Below, piece after piece: positions 1 through 8,212 of a stretch of 35,799 nucleotides of DNA; the stretch's first letter is position 1, and every line of letters begins with the position of its first letter. Below the pieces are notes generated by a model. That model was given only the letters and a program-made list of their open reading frames with translations, did not search any database and was not told the origin of the DNA. Source of the DNA: Paracoccaceae bacterium (GTDB taxonomy: Bacteria > Pseudomonadota > Alphaproteobacteria > Rhodobacterales > Rhodobacteraceae); NCBI GenBank assembly GCA_029246285.1, contig JAQWNW010000085.1:1-35799 (forward strand), read 5' to 3'. Position numbers and translations under genes: made by a program.

Positions 1-131
1 TCTTCAATAAACTCGTGGGGTGGGTAGGTAGTATCAGATCCAATAGAAATTACCCGACCTCCAAGATCCGCCGCAAAAATTGGTCCTGCGAGAAAGATCG
101 AAAAAATCAAGGCAAAAATAGACTTATTCAT
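1..131 (-). CDS. Periplasmic amino-acid-type substrate-binding protein (5' part only)
   Basis: Only the first 43 codons lie in the window; the gene runs off the left edge. The start is an ATG at 131-129 with a strong GAGGAG Shine-Dalgarno at 143-138. The first 21 residues (MNKSIFALIFSIF, then LAGPIFA) form a typical Sec signal peptide with a probable cut after IFA. The mature start contains GRVISIGSDTTYPPHEF, the usual opening beta strand and ligand-loop region of solute-binding proteins of family 3 (polar amino acids and related ligands). It would deliver its ligand to an ABC importer whose other genes should lie beyond the left edge. The family call rests on this short motif alone, and the ligand cannot be inferred. 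Confidence 0.7.
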   Translation of the reverse strand, partial: MNKSIFALIFSIFLAGPIFAADLGGRVISIGSDTTYPPHEFIE

Positions 132-267
132 ATTAGTCTCCTCAAATAATAAAAAATTAAATATTGTTATATAGAAACACGAGGATGATGAATATCTTAG
201 GTGTGGTCAAGTAAAATAAGATAAATTAGCACCAATATTTACAAAATATACTATTTTGATCTTATTC

Positions 268-669
268 TTAGGTGGATGGAAGACTATCTATAGTTACGCC
301 TCTTATCTTCCATCCATTAGAAGTTTCCAACATCATATAATTTAACGTATGAATTTCGTCATTAAGGTCAGTTACCATAACCCTCTGAACCAAGATGTCA
401 TTGACTGTTAGTAAATCAAGAAATAGTACAGATTTGGTTCGCCAGACCATGGGAAAACCACGGCGAACCATCATCCCAAAATTTTGATAATTGCCAAACA
501 TGTTTTTGATTGATGGGGACGCATAAGTAAACGCTTTTTCAAAATCATCAGTTTGAAAGGAACCAATTTGCTGAGATATCGTTTCTTGTATTTTTTCTTT
601 ATCGCTAAGATCTGCGAAAACAGCACTCACATTGAAAAATAAAATAACAGTTAAAAGAACCAATTTCAT
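268..669 (-). CDS. Secreted DUF4864 family protein
   Basis: A protein of about 133 residues with an N-terminal signal peptide (MKLVLLTVILFFNVSAVFA). The mature domain (IQETISQQIGSFQTDD, AFTYASPSIKNMFG, and GWKIRGV near the end) resembles the small alpha+beta DUF4864 fold found in secreted alphaproteobacterial proteins. No function is established for that family. An in-frame ATG at 681 would add MEFM, but the GGAG at 679-676 lies inside that extension at a good distance from the ATG at 669, so 669 is the better start. The gene sits between the binding protein and lysK on the same strand with short AT-rich gaps. The family assignment is from memory of the pattern. Confidence 0.7.
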   Translation of the reverse strand: MKLVLLTVILFFNVSAVFADLSDKEKIQETISQQIGSFQTDDFEKAFTYASPSIKNMFGNYQNFGMMVRRGFPMVWRTKSVLFLDLLTVNDILVQRVMVTDLNDEIHTLNYMMLETSNGWKIRGVTIDSLPST

Positions 670-744
670 CATAAACTCCATTTCTTATGAAAGTAGTGCT
701 GAAAAATTTTTAATCAAAACATATTTTTGAATCTTTAAGTATTA

Positions 745-2316
745 CTAATTATTAGCCAAAGATTTTTCAATCAAATTGATAGTTGGTTTTACTCCGTATA
801 AGGCGATAAAACCTCCAAACCTTGGCCCTTGAGAAGCGCCAAATACTACTTCATAGACAGCTTTAAACCAGTCACGCAAAGGATCGAATTGATGATCTTT
901 TCCCACAGAAAAAACTAAAGTCTGTAATAACTCTGCTTCAGTAGGTTCACTCCAATCACGGAGCCTTGAAACAAGATCTTCTAATGCAACGCGTTCCTTT
1001 TCATTTGGAGGTCTGAACTGACGTTTTGGTGCGACAAAATCTTTAAAATACTTCACTGCAAATCCAGCAGCCTCATCAAGTTGAGGGTTATTTTCTGGAG
1101 AAGAATCAGGTGCGTAACGCTTTATAAATCCCCACAGCCCCTCTTTATTATCAGACGATGCGACGGAAGCTAAATTTAGCAACATTGAGAAAGAAATGAC
1201 CATGTCGCTTGTAGGAACGTTTGCATTATGAATATGGTAGACAGGGTTATTTAACTGCTGCTTTAAATCTTGATCATGAAAAGCCCTGAGTTGCTGATGA
1301 TATTCATCTACAGCTTTTGGTATTACATCAAAATGCATTCTTTTGGCTGTTTTTGGTTTTAAATACATAAAATACGAAAGGCTATCCGCGCTGGCATAAG
1401 AAAGCCATTCATCAATTGAAATACCATTACCTTTTGATTTTGAAATTTTTTCCCCTTTATCATCAAGGAACAATTCATATGTAAAATGTTCTGGTGCACG
1501 AGCACCCAAGACTCTACATATTTTGTCGTAAATTGGAGTGTTTGTAGAATGATCCTTCCCATACATCTCAAAGTCTACACCAAGTGCCGCCCACCTAGCT
1601 CCAAAATCTGGCTTCCACTGTAATTTTACATTTCCACCTGTCACTGTTTGAGTAATCTTCTCACCCTCTTCATCGATAAAAGTTATTAATCCTTTTTCTC
1701 CATCTACATCTAACATAGGAACATATAGTACCTTTCCTGTCTTGGGTGAGATTGGCAAGAAACAACTGTAAGTCTCCCTTCTCTCTTCACGAAGAGAAGC
1801 TAACATAACATCCATAATCGCTTGGTAATTTTTTGCGGCTCTCAATAAAACTTCATCAAATTTTCCAGATCCATAAAACTGGGTTGCAGAATAAAACTCA
1901 TATTCAAATCCAAAAGTATCCAAAAATCTTCGTAACATTGCATTATTATGCTCTCCAAAACTCTCATGAGTATCGAAAGGGTCTGGAACACTTGTGAGTG
2001 GTTTTTGAAGATATTCCTTTAGTGCTTCAGGGTTCGGCACATTATCTGGAATTTTTCTCATCCCATCTAGATCATCTGAAAAACAAATCAGACGAGTTGG
2101 TATATCTGAGATCTGCTCAAAAGCATTTCTAACCATTGTGGTACGAGCAACTTCTCCAAATGTTCCTATATGTGGCAATCCACTGGGACCATAACCAGTT
2201 TCAAAGATCGCATAACCACTTTTTGGTTTATTTTTTTCAAACCGCTTTACAAGTTTTCTAGCTTCCTCAAAAGGCCACGCTTTAGACTCCCAAGCCATAT
2301 CTTGCAAATTTGCCAT
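745..2316 (-). CDS. lysK: Lysyl-tRNA synthetase, class I
   Basis: Charges tRNA-Lys with lysine in the cytoplasm. At 523 residues it matches the class I (archaeal-type) enzyme, not the class II LysS. The class I signatures are visible: the HIGH-type motif [12 protein letters not shown] with HIGT at residues 49-52, and the KMSKS-type motif GEKISKSKG near residue 290. The C-terminal half is the helical anticodon-binding region. Class I LysRS is standard in many Alphaproteobacteria, Rhodobacterales included, which supports the taxonomic reading. The ATG at 2316 follows a weak GGAA. The gene is divergent from the TerB-like gene across a 99-base gap that contains a perfect 7-bp inverted repeat. Confidence 0.96.
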   Translation of the reverse strand: MANLQDMAWESKAWPFEEARKLVKRFEKNKPKSGYAIFETGYGPSGLPHIGTFGEVARTTMVRNAFEQISDIPTRLICFSDDLDGMRKIPDNVPNPEALKEYLQKPLTSVPDPFDTHESFGEHNNAMLRRFLDTFGFEYEFYSATQFYGSGKFDEVLLRAAKNYQAIMDVMLASLREERRETYSCFLPISPKTGKVLYVPMLDVDGEKGLITFIDEEGEKITQTVTGGNVKLQWKPDFGARWAALGVDFEMYGKDHSTNTPIYDKICRVLGARAPEHFTYELFLDDKGEKISKSKGNGISIDEWLSYASADSLSYFMYLKPKTAKRMHFDVIPKAVDEYHQQLRAFHDQDLKQQLNNPVYHIHNANVPTSDMVISFSMLLNLASVASSDNKEGLWGFIKRYAPDSSPENNPQLDEAAGFAVKYFKDFVAPKRQFRPPNEKERVALEDLVSRLRDWSEPTEAELLQTLVFSVGKDHQFDPLRDWFKAVYEVVFGASQGPRFGGFIALYGVKPTINLIEKSLANN

Positions 2317-2352
2317 CTTATTTCCGTTCTAAGTAAAGAATTATTTAGTAAG

Positions 2353-2372
2353 CTTCCTATTGCGCTAGGAAG
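2353..2372. repeat. 7-bp inverted repeat between lysK and terB-like gene
   Basis: CTTCCTA (2353-2359), a six-base spacer TTGCGC, then TAGGAAG (2366-2372). The arms are perfectly complementary. No T-run follows on either strand, so it is not an intrinsic terminator. It lies in a divergent promoter region, so an operator for a dimeric regulator is one reading; chance is another. Confidence 0.5.
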
Positions 2373-2415
2373 ACAACGTCAATAAATTGGATAAATACGA
2401 AGATAGGGACTTAAA

Positions 2416-2838
2416 ATGAGCGATATTTCTGCACCAATGACCGAACAAGATGCTTTAGTTACCCTTATGATCGCAGTTTCAGTTTCTGACGCTTCGATCA
2501 AAACTATAGAGTTGATGAAGATTGAAAGAATAGTAACCTATTTACCCATATTTAGAAATTATGATTTAGATAGATTAAAAAGAGCTTCACAAACAGTTTT
2601 TGAATTATTCGAAGAGGAAGATGGGATCGATGCTCTGTTCGGATTGATACGGTCAGTACTGCCAAAACATCTTCATGAAACCGCCTATGCTTTAGCTTGC
2701 GACGTAGCCGCATCAGATGGAAGATTGGAGGAAATTGAATTACGTTTTTTAGAAGAAATCAGATATGAACTTAACATCGATAGATTAGCAGCTGCAGCTA
2801 TTGAAAGAGGCGCTCGCGCGCGTCATTTAAAAGGATAA
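2416..2838 (+). CDS. TerB-like protein (tellurite resistance TerB family)
   Basis: A 140-residue, all-helical, acidic protein. The pattern VTLMIAVSVSDASIKTIEL, then YALACDVAASDGRLEEIE, then FLEEIRYELNI shows the two repeated acidic A-x-SDG/SDA loops typical of the TerB fold, which may bind metal. Stand-alone TerB proteins of this kind are common in alphaproteobacterial chromosomes and are not evidence of tellurite resistance; no other ter gene is present. The ATG at 2416 is preceded by AGGGAC. It ends one base before the convergent dacB gene, so the two genes have no room for separate terminators. Confidence 0.82.
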   Translation: MSDISAPMTEQDALVTLMIAVSVSDASIKTIELMKIERIVTYLPIFRNYDLDRLKRASQTVFELFEEEDGIDALFGLIRSVLPKHLHETAYALACDVAASDGRLEEIELRFLEEIRYELNIDRLAAAAIERGARARHLKG

Positions 2839-2839
2839 G

Positions 2840-4345
2840 CTAATTATATCTTAATGCCCAACTTTCTATTAAATCTAATTGCAGTGAGCGCATTTTTTTA
2901 TTCCAGATCTTAGCCTCGGGAGGATTATCTCGATCTGATTTGATTAATCTGTTTCTCTTCTCTAAATTTGAACCTAAAATTACATATAATAATTTTCGAC
3001 CAGATTTAGTTTCAATATAACCAGCCATATTACCAACATAGTTCAATGTGCCCGTTTTTGCCTTTATAAAGTTAGTATAACTCTTTAGTGTTGAAGACTG
3101 GGTTTTCTTGACCTTGAAGCTTTGCATTAAATTAATTGCCGAGGCTTGCCATTCTGAATTTTTAAGGAATCGAATTAATTCATGAGATGACATCATGGAT
3201 CCCACACCCAAACCTGAATGGTCACTAAAATTACCTTCGTAGTTTCCAATTTTATTTTCCAACCAAGATCCCATTATTTTAGCGGAAACTTTAATCTCTC
3301 TGTTATCACCTGAAAACTTCTTAGTAGCGGACAATCCAACAACTTCTGACAAAAGATTATTTGAGTATTTTAACATTAACTGTATATTCTTAAATAAAGT
3401 CTCACTTTCTACTTTGGCTAAAACTTTTCCCTTAGCAGAATAATGTCTGATTTCTGGCTTTGGTAAGTCTATTCCTTTTTTATCCGCTATTTTCCAAAAC
3501 AATTCAGCGGCATAGTTGTCTGGATTCCTAACGGGCAACCAACGTTTTTTGGCTTTTTCCAAAAACGAATGATCAAAAAACCAAGTATCATTCTTACCAT
3601 TATAATTATTATCTTTAAATTGGTGCTTACTCTTTGAAAAATTTACTTTTGTCGTTGAAACATCAAAATTATTTATCGCTGATCTTGCCTGGAGCTGAAA
3701 AGAATATAATCCGTTCATTTCATCCCATTCAAATAATACCCTGTTAAAATTCAAATTCAAACCAGAAATACTAGGATTGTAGCTTAAATATTCAGGTTGA
3801 TCTAAGTCAATTTCTCTATGATAAATGGCGTCAGAAGAGTCTACGATAAATTTCCCGTCCACTTTGCGTAGGCCATTATCCCATAAATTATCAACTAACA
3901 TCACAAGATCATCATTACTCAAAGTGGGGTCGCTACCACCTCGTAATATCAAATTACCGTCTAGTATACCGCCATTCTCTTCACCAATGGCCTCAATAGT
4001 TGTTGTGAACACTTGTCCAGGTCCAAGAATTTCCATTGCATAGAGAGCGGTTACAAGTTTTGTTATACTTGCTAACGGATATTGTTTTGATGGATTAATT
4101 GTTTCTAGGATTTTTGAATCTTCAATATCATAAAGAATGAATCCGATATCAGCTTCTAATTTTTCTTCCTTTAAAATTGTATCAAACAATTTAGGTTTAA
4201 AGGATTCAAAAAATATTGGACGAGGTACTGGAAGGATTGATTTTTCCACACCTGTAGCAAAAGAATGTTGATTAAAAAAAATGCAAAAAATTATAAAGGT
4301 AGGGAATAAAATACGTGAAATATTAATAAAAGAAATAAATCCCAT
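2840..4345 (-). CDS. dacB: D-alanyl-D-alanine carboxypeptidase/endopeptidase (PBP4 family)
   Basis: A periplasmic peptidoglycan hydrolase that trims the terminal D-Ala and cleaves D-Ala-mDAP cross-links. It has 501 residues. Residues 1 to about 31 are a signal peptide (SRILFPTFIIFCIFF core, HSFA cut region). The penicillin-binding triad is present: SxxK as SITK at residues 93-96, SxN as YSNN near residue 331, and KTG in KAKTGTLNYVG near residue 433. The long insertion between the first two motifs is typical of the class C PBP4/S13 peptidase family. The ATG at 4345 lies 8 bases after the nadD stop, so it is probably cotranscribed with nadD. It faces the TerB-like gene tail to tail. Confidence 0.93.
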   Translation of the reverse strand: MGFISFINISRILFPTFIIFCIFFNQHSFATGVEKSILPVPRPIFFESFKPKLFDTILKEEKLEADIGFILYDIEDSKILETINPSKQYPLASITKLVTALYAMEILGPGQVFTTTIEAIGEENGGILDGNLILRGGSDPTLSNDDLVMLVDNLWDNGLRKVDGKFIVDSSDAIYHREIDLDQPEYLSYNPSISGLNLNFNRVLFEWDEMNGLYSFQLQARSAINNFDVSTTKVNFSKSKHQFKDNNYNGKNDTWFFDHSFLEKAKKRWLPVRNPDNYAAELFWKIADKKGIDLPKPEIRHYSAKGKVLAKVESETLFKNIQLMLKYSNNLLSEVVGLSATKKFSGDNREIKVSAKIMGSWLENKIGNYEGNFSDHSGLGVGSMMSSHELIRFLKNSEWQASAINLMQSFKVKKTQSSTLKSYTNFIKAKTGTLNYVGNMAGYIETKSGRKLLYVILGSNLEKRNRLIKSDRDNPPEAKIWNKKMRSLQLDLIESWALRYN

Positions 4346-4353
4346 TAAAGTAC

Positions 4354-4946
4354 TCAGAGCTTATTTTTATTTCTGATCTGAGTTGAAGAAATATCTTTTT
4401 CTGGAACATCAAAAAATGTCCAAATCGGTGTTTTAAATTTATTTAAAAGATCAAATTTCTCAACTCCTACAAAATTTTCTTTGTACTTAGACGCGGCAGT
4501 TGAACTCCAAAATCCATTATAACCTGGGCGTGCAAAGACAACGATAGGAACCATCTGAAAAATTTTTTCCCAATCCTTCCATTCATGAAACTTAAACATA
4601 CTATCAGCCCCCATTAGCCATACAAAGTTAATATCGGTGTATTCTTTTTTCAGATACGAAAGCAAATCAATCGTATAATTGATGTCGAATTTATTTTCTA
4701 TATCTTTTACCAGCATATTTGAACCTGATACCAATCTTTTTGTCTGCTCTAAGCGTTTTACGAAATCATTTGGTACGTTTTTTTTTAAAGGGTTTCGCTT
4801 CGATACTATCCACCAAACATTTTCTAGTGGGAGTAATTTTAAAGCCCAATTTGCAATATTCATATGACCTTCATGTGGTGGATCAAATGATCCACCAATT
4901 AGGCCAACTAGATTTGGAACGTCTGATTTAGAAGGAACTATTGCAT
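4354..4946 (-). CDS. nadD: Nicotinate-nucleotide adenylyltransferase with anomalous 5' end
   Basis: Adenylylates nicotinate mononucleotide to deamido-NAD in NAD synthesis. The nucleotide-binding motif GGSFDPPHEGH is encoded at 4896-4864, with WWIVSKRNPLK and the C-terminal ISSTQIR also present. The first in-frame ATG (4863) lies after the GGSFDPPHEGH motif and would remove the active site. Upstream, the reading frame is open back to a TAA at 4959-4957 but holds no ATG, GTG or TTG. An ATG does occur at 4946-4944 in another frame, followed by CAA TAG. One extra base there would give a 14-residue lead before GLIGGSFD, close to what I recall for Rhodobacterales NadD. Alternatively an ATA codon at 4941 could start, since AGGG lies 7 bases before it. 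The coordinates given assume the ATG at 4946 plus a one-base frame change. Probably functional, because the rest of the protein is intact. Confidence 0.8.
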
Positions 4947-5055
4947 CACCCTGGACTTACTATTTTAAAAAATTCATAATTATTATTAAAGACAACCTTT
5001 TCACAGATCGCAAGAACAGTTAGGAAAAATAAAAAAATAAATTGGAGGAAATCCT

Positions 5056-6711
5056 TTGGCTAGTTATCAATATGTTTATCATATGGACGGAGTGTCTAAA
5101 ACCTACCCGGGTGGGAAAAAATGTTTTGAAAATATTAGGCTATCATTCTTACCTGGAGTTAAAATAGGTGTTGTTGGCGTCAATGGTGCCGGGAAATCTA
5201 CTTTAATGAAAATTATGGCTGGGATGGACAAAGAGTTCTCAGGGGAAGCTTGGGCTGCAGAAGGTGCAACTGTTGGCTATTTGCCACAAGAGCCAAGTTT
5301 AGACGAGAATTTAAATGTTCGAGACAACGTAATGTTAGGTGTATCTGAAAAAAAAGCCGTCCTAGATCGATATAATGAATTAGCAATGAACTATTCAGAT
5401 GAAACAGCTGCTGAAATGGGAGAGCTCCAAGACCAAATCGATGCGGCTGACCTTTGGAACCTTGATGCGACTATCGATATAGCTATGGAAGCTTTAAGAT
5501 GCCCAGCGGATGAAAGTTCAGTTACCAATTTATCTGGTGGTGAAAAAAGACGAGTCGCTCTATGCAAATTACTTCTAGAAGCGCCCGACATGCTGTTGCT
5601 TGACGAACCAACAAACCATCTTGATGCTGAAACAATTGCTTGGCTTCAGCAGCACCTAATTGATTACAAAGGAACTATCTTAATCGTTACACACGATAGA
5701 TATTTTCTCGATAATATAACCGGATGGATTCTAGAATTAGATCGTGGCCATGGAATCCCGTATGAAGGAAATTATTCCAGCTGGTTGGAGCAAAAAGCAA
5801 AAAGATTGGAACATGAAGCCAAGGAAGATAAAGCAAAACAAAAAGCATTAAGCCGTGAGCTTGAATGGATAAGGGCTGGAACCAAGGCAAGGCAAGCAAA
5901 ACAAAAAGCTCGTATAAACGCCTACGAAGAAATGGCAAATAAATCTGAGCGTGAAAAACTTGGAAAAGCACAGATTGTCATTCCCAATGGCCCAAGATTA
6001 GGTGGAAAAGTTATTGAGGTTCAAGGCTTGAGTAAAGCCTATGATGATAATTTATTAATTGAAGAATTATCATTTTCGCTACCTCCAGGAGGTATTGTTG
6101 GTGTGATTGGGCCAAATGGCGCTGGTAAATCTACCTTGTTCAACATCCTCACTGGCCAAGAAAACCCAGACACTGGAGTAGTAAGTTATGGGGATACTGT
6201 AAAACTCTCTTTTGTCGATCAATCCCGAGACAGTCTCGATGATACAAAAACAGTATGGGAAGAAATCTCAAATAGCCAAGATATCATCTTGCTAGGGGAT
6301 GCTGAGATTAATGGAAGAGCTTATTGTTCATCATTTAATTTTAAGGGGGGAGATCAGCAAAAAACAGTTGGTTTATTATCGGGTGGAGAGCGTAACCGCG
6401 TACATATGGCCAAGTTATTAAAATCTGGAGGAAATGTGCTTCTACTTGATGAACCAACAAATGACTTAGATGTAGAAACTTTGAGGGCTCTTGAAAATGC
6501 ATTGGAAGAATTTGCAGGTTGTGCTGTAATAATTTCTCATGACCGTTTTTTTCTTGATCGATTATGTACGCACATTCTGGCATTTGAAGGTAACGCAAAA
6601 GTTGAATGGTTTGAAGGTAACTTTGCAGATTATGAAGAGGACAAGAAAAGGCGATTAGGGCCAGATGCTTTAGAACCAAAACGAGTTAAATATAAAAAGT
6701 TTACAAGGTGA
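5056..6711 (+). CDS. ettA: Energy-dependent translational throttle protein EttA (ABC-F)
   Basis: A cytosolic ABC-F ATPase of 551 residues that binds the ribosomal E site and gates elongation according to energy state (known for E. coli EttA, 555 residues). Both ATPase domains are complete. Domain 1 has Walker A GVNGAGKST at residues 41-49, signature LSGGEKRRVAL and Walker B LLLDEPTNHLD. Domain 2 has GPNGAGKST near residue 350, LSGGERNRVHMAK and LLLDEPTNDLD. The arm insertion (about residues 95-140) and the charged linker (KRLEHEAKEDKAKQKAL through KQKARINAYEEM) identify EttA among ABC-F proteins. The start is TTG at 5056 with an excellent GGAGGAA (5044-5050). There are no membrane segments. 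The stop is one base from the convergent moeB stop. Confidence 0.95.
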   Translation: MASYQYVYHMDGVSKTYPGGKKCFENIRLSFLPGVKIGVVGVNGAGKSTLMKIMAGMDKEFSGEAWAAEGATVGYLPQEPSLDENLNVRDNVMLGVSEKKAVLDRYNELAMNYSDETAAEMGELQDQIDAADLWNLDATIDIAMEALRCPADESSVTNLSGGEKRRVALCKLLLEAPDMLLLDEPTNHLDAETIAWLQQHLIDYKGTILIVTHDRYFLDNITGWILELDRGHGIPYEGNYSSWLEQKAKRLEHEAKEDKAKQKALSRELEWIRAGTKARQAKQKARINAYEEMANKSEREKLGKAQIVIPNGPRLGGKVIEVQGLSKAYDDNLLIEELSFSLPPGGIVGVIGPNGAGKSTLFNILTGQENPDTGVVSYGDTVKLSFVDQSRDSLDDTKTVWEEISNSQDIILLGDAEINGRAYCSSFNFKGGDQQKTVGLLSGGERNRVHMAKLLKSGGNVLLLDEPTNDLDVETLRALENALEEFAGCAVIISHDRFFLDRLCTHILAFEGNAKVEWFEGNFADYEEDKKRRLGPDALEPKRVKYKKFTR

Positions 6712-6712
6712 A

Positions 6713-7756
6713 TTACTTTTCATTTATCGAGCATACTTTACAATTCTTATTTCTTTCTGCCTCGATTTTTATAGTTTTGCAGCTCATTGCGTCATAAAGA
6801 AATAACTTACCGCGCAAAGAATCCCCCACCGCTGTTATTTCTTTAATCGCTTCGACAGCCATTAAAGAGCCAATTACTCCAGGCAAACTTGACAAAACGC
6901 CAACATCCGCACAGCTCCTTGTCAAATTCTCCTTGTCAGTCTCTGGGAATATACAAGAATAACAAGGGTAATTTTTGCTTGGATCAAATAAACTAATTTG
7001 ACCCTCCCATTGAGAGATTGCTCCTGAAATTAATGGCTTTTTTTCTTTAACACATGCAAAATTTACTAGATGTCTTGTTTTAAGATTATCTGAGCCATCA
7101 ATGATAATATCATATTCACTAATAAGTTTTTGTGCATTCCTTGAGTCCAGCAATCGATTGTAAGGCTTGATCTCAATATGTGGATTAATTTCCAAAATAT
7201 TTTTTTGAGTTGCAAAGACCTTTGATTTTCCAACATCATGCTCTCGATACAAAATTTGACGTTGTAGATTAGATAATGAAACGACGTCATTATCTATTAT
7301 GCCTATAGTCCCTATACCAGCACCAGCCAAATACATAGAAACTGGGTTACCGAGCCCGCCTGCTCCAACTACTAATACCTTAGCGTTCCTAAGTCTTTGC
7401 TGTCCTTGCCCGCCAATATCTTTAAGCACAAGATGTCGTGCATATCTCTCTATCTCAACGTCAGACATATTCTTCTTAGAAGAATTACTAGAATATTTTA
7501 CAATATTACTTGTTTTTATTTTTTTTAGAACAACAATGTACCCTAGAATAACCAAAAAAACAAAACTGATACTTATCCATTCATTTAAAGAAACTCCAAG
7601 AGTTAATCTTAATGGATTGTTTTCTGGTAGGAAGAAAATTGTTAAGAAAATAAAGATGTAAGAGGTTAAAAATATTTTTAATATTATTTTTTTTCTTACG
7701 CCTAAGAATGCGAGAACCCCCACAAAAATAGTCGCTATTAATAAAATAACTAACAT
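6713..7756 (-). CDS. moeB: Molybdopterin-synthase adenylyltransferase (MoeB/ThiF family) with N-terminal membrane segment
   Basis: A 347-residue protein. From about residue 97 it is a ThiF/MoeB E1-like enzyme, which adenylylates the C-terminus of a MoaD/ThiS-type sulfur carrier. Visible are RYARHLVLKDIGGQGQ, the nucleotide loop GAGGLG at 131-136, DNDVVSLSNLQRQ, the conserved Cys in RSCADVGVL (Cys282), and two CxxC zinc pairs (CYSC near 265 and CKVC near 340). Residues 1-80 add hydrophobic stretches (LVILLIATIFVGVLAFLGV; IFLTSYIFIFLTIFFL; ISISFVFLVILGYIVVL) that would anchor it in the inner membrane. I recall similar extensions in other Rhodobacterales MoeB proteins. The start overlaps the dut stop in TAATG, so translation is coupled. 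No other molybdopterin or thiamine gene is nearby. Confidence 0.9.
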   Translation of the reverse strand: MLVILLIATIFVGVLAFLGVRKKIILKIFLTSYIFIFLTIFFLPENNPLRLTLGVSLNEWISISFVFLVILGYIVVLKKIKTSNIVKYSSNSSKKNMSDVEIERYARHLVLKDIGGQGQQRLRNAKVLVVGAGGLGNPVSMYLAGAGIGTIGIIDNDVVSLSNLQRQILYREHDVGKSKVFATQKNILEINPHIEIKPYNRLLDSRNAQKLISEYDIIIDGSDNLKTRHLVNFACVKEKKPLISGAISQWEGQISLFDPSKNYPCYSCIFPETDKENLTRSCADVGVLSSLPGVIGSLMAVEAIKEITAVGDSLRGKLFLYDAMSCKTIKIEAERNKNCKVCSINEK

Positions 7757-8211
7757 TATTTATTACCTGTTGAGCCAAAACCGCCACGATTAGACTTACT
7801 CAAGTCTTTTACTGCAGCAAAAGTTGCCTTCACAACAGGAGAAACAACAATTTGCGCAATACGATCACCGTGAAACACTCGATAATTGTTTTTACCAGTG
7901 TTAATCAAAACCACGCCAACCGCACCACGATAATCACTGTCAATGGTTCCTGGACTGTTAAGTACCGTAATACCATGCTTTAACGCCAATCCTGATCGTG
8001 GTCTGATTTGAATCTCATAATTTTCCGGTATCTCTAAACAAAATCCAGTTGGAATTAATTTTCTTTCACCAGGCAAAATATCTAGAGCAGTCCCAGATGT
8101 GCCTAAATTCGCTCGTATATCTGCTCCAGAGGAACCAATAGTCTGATAAGAAGGTAACGGCATACTTTGATCTGCCTTTTCTTCCCAAATTAACTTTATT
8201 AAAACGTCCAT
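7756..8211 (-). CDS. dut: Deoxyuridine 5'-triphosphate nucleotidohydrolase (dUTPase)
   Basis: Hydrolyses dUTP to dUMP and pyrophosphate, keeping uracil out of DNA and supplying dTMP synthesis. The 151-residue length is normal for the trimeric enzyme. All five motifs are visible: SSGADIRA (27-34), PRSGLALKHG (71-80), GTIDSDYRG (88-96) with the catalytic Asp and Tyr, DRIAQIV (116-122), and the C-terminal arm RGGFGSTG (142-149). The ATG at 8211 follows the coaBC TAA by one base, and its own stop overlaps the moeB start, so it is the middle gene of a tightly coupled coaBC-dut-moeB unit. The coaBC-dut neighbourhood is common across Proteobacteria. Confidence 0.97.
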   Translation of the reverse strand: MDVLIKLIWEEKADQSMPLPSYQTIGSSGADIRANLGTSGTALDILPGERKLIPTGFCLEIPENYEIQIRPRSGLALKHGITVLNSPGTIDSDYRGAVGVVLINTGKNNYRVFHGDRIAQIVVSPVVKATFAAVKDLSKSNRGGFGSTGNK

Positions 8212-8212
8212 A

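Noticed and set aside
2416-2838. A tellurite resistance locus
   Set aside because: Only one small TerB-like protein is present; stand-alone TerB proteins are common and no terA, terC, terD or terE is nearby.
5687-5971. Long open frame on the minus strand inside ettA
   Set aside because: It is antisense to a conserved ABC-F gene, has no ribosome site and no recognisable protein pattern.
6341-6679. 112-codon minus-strand frame inside the 3' end of ettA
   Set aside because: It overlaps the second EttA ATPase domain completely and shows no independent start signal.
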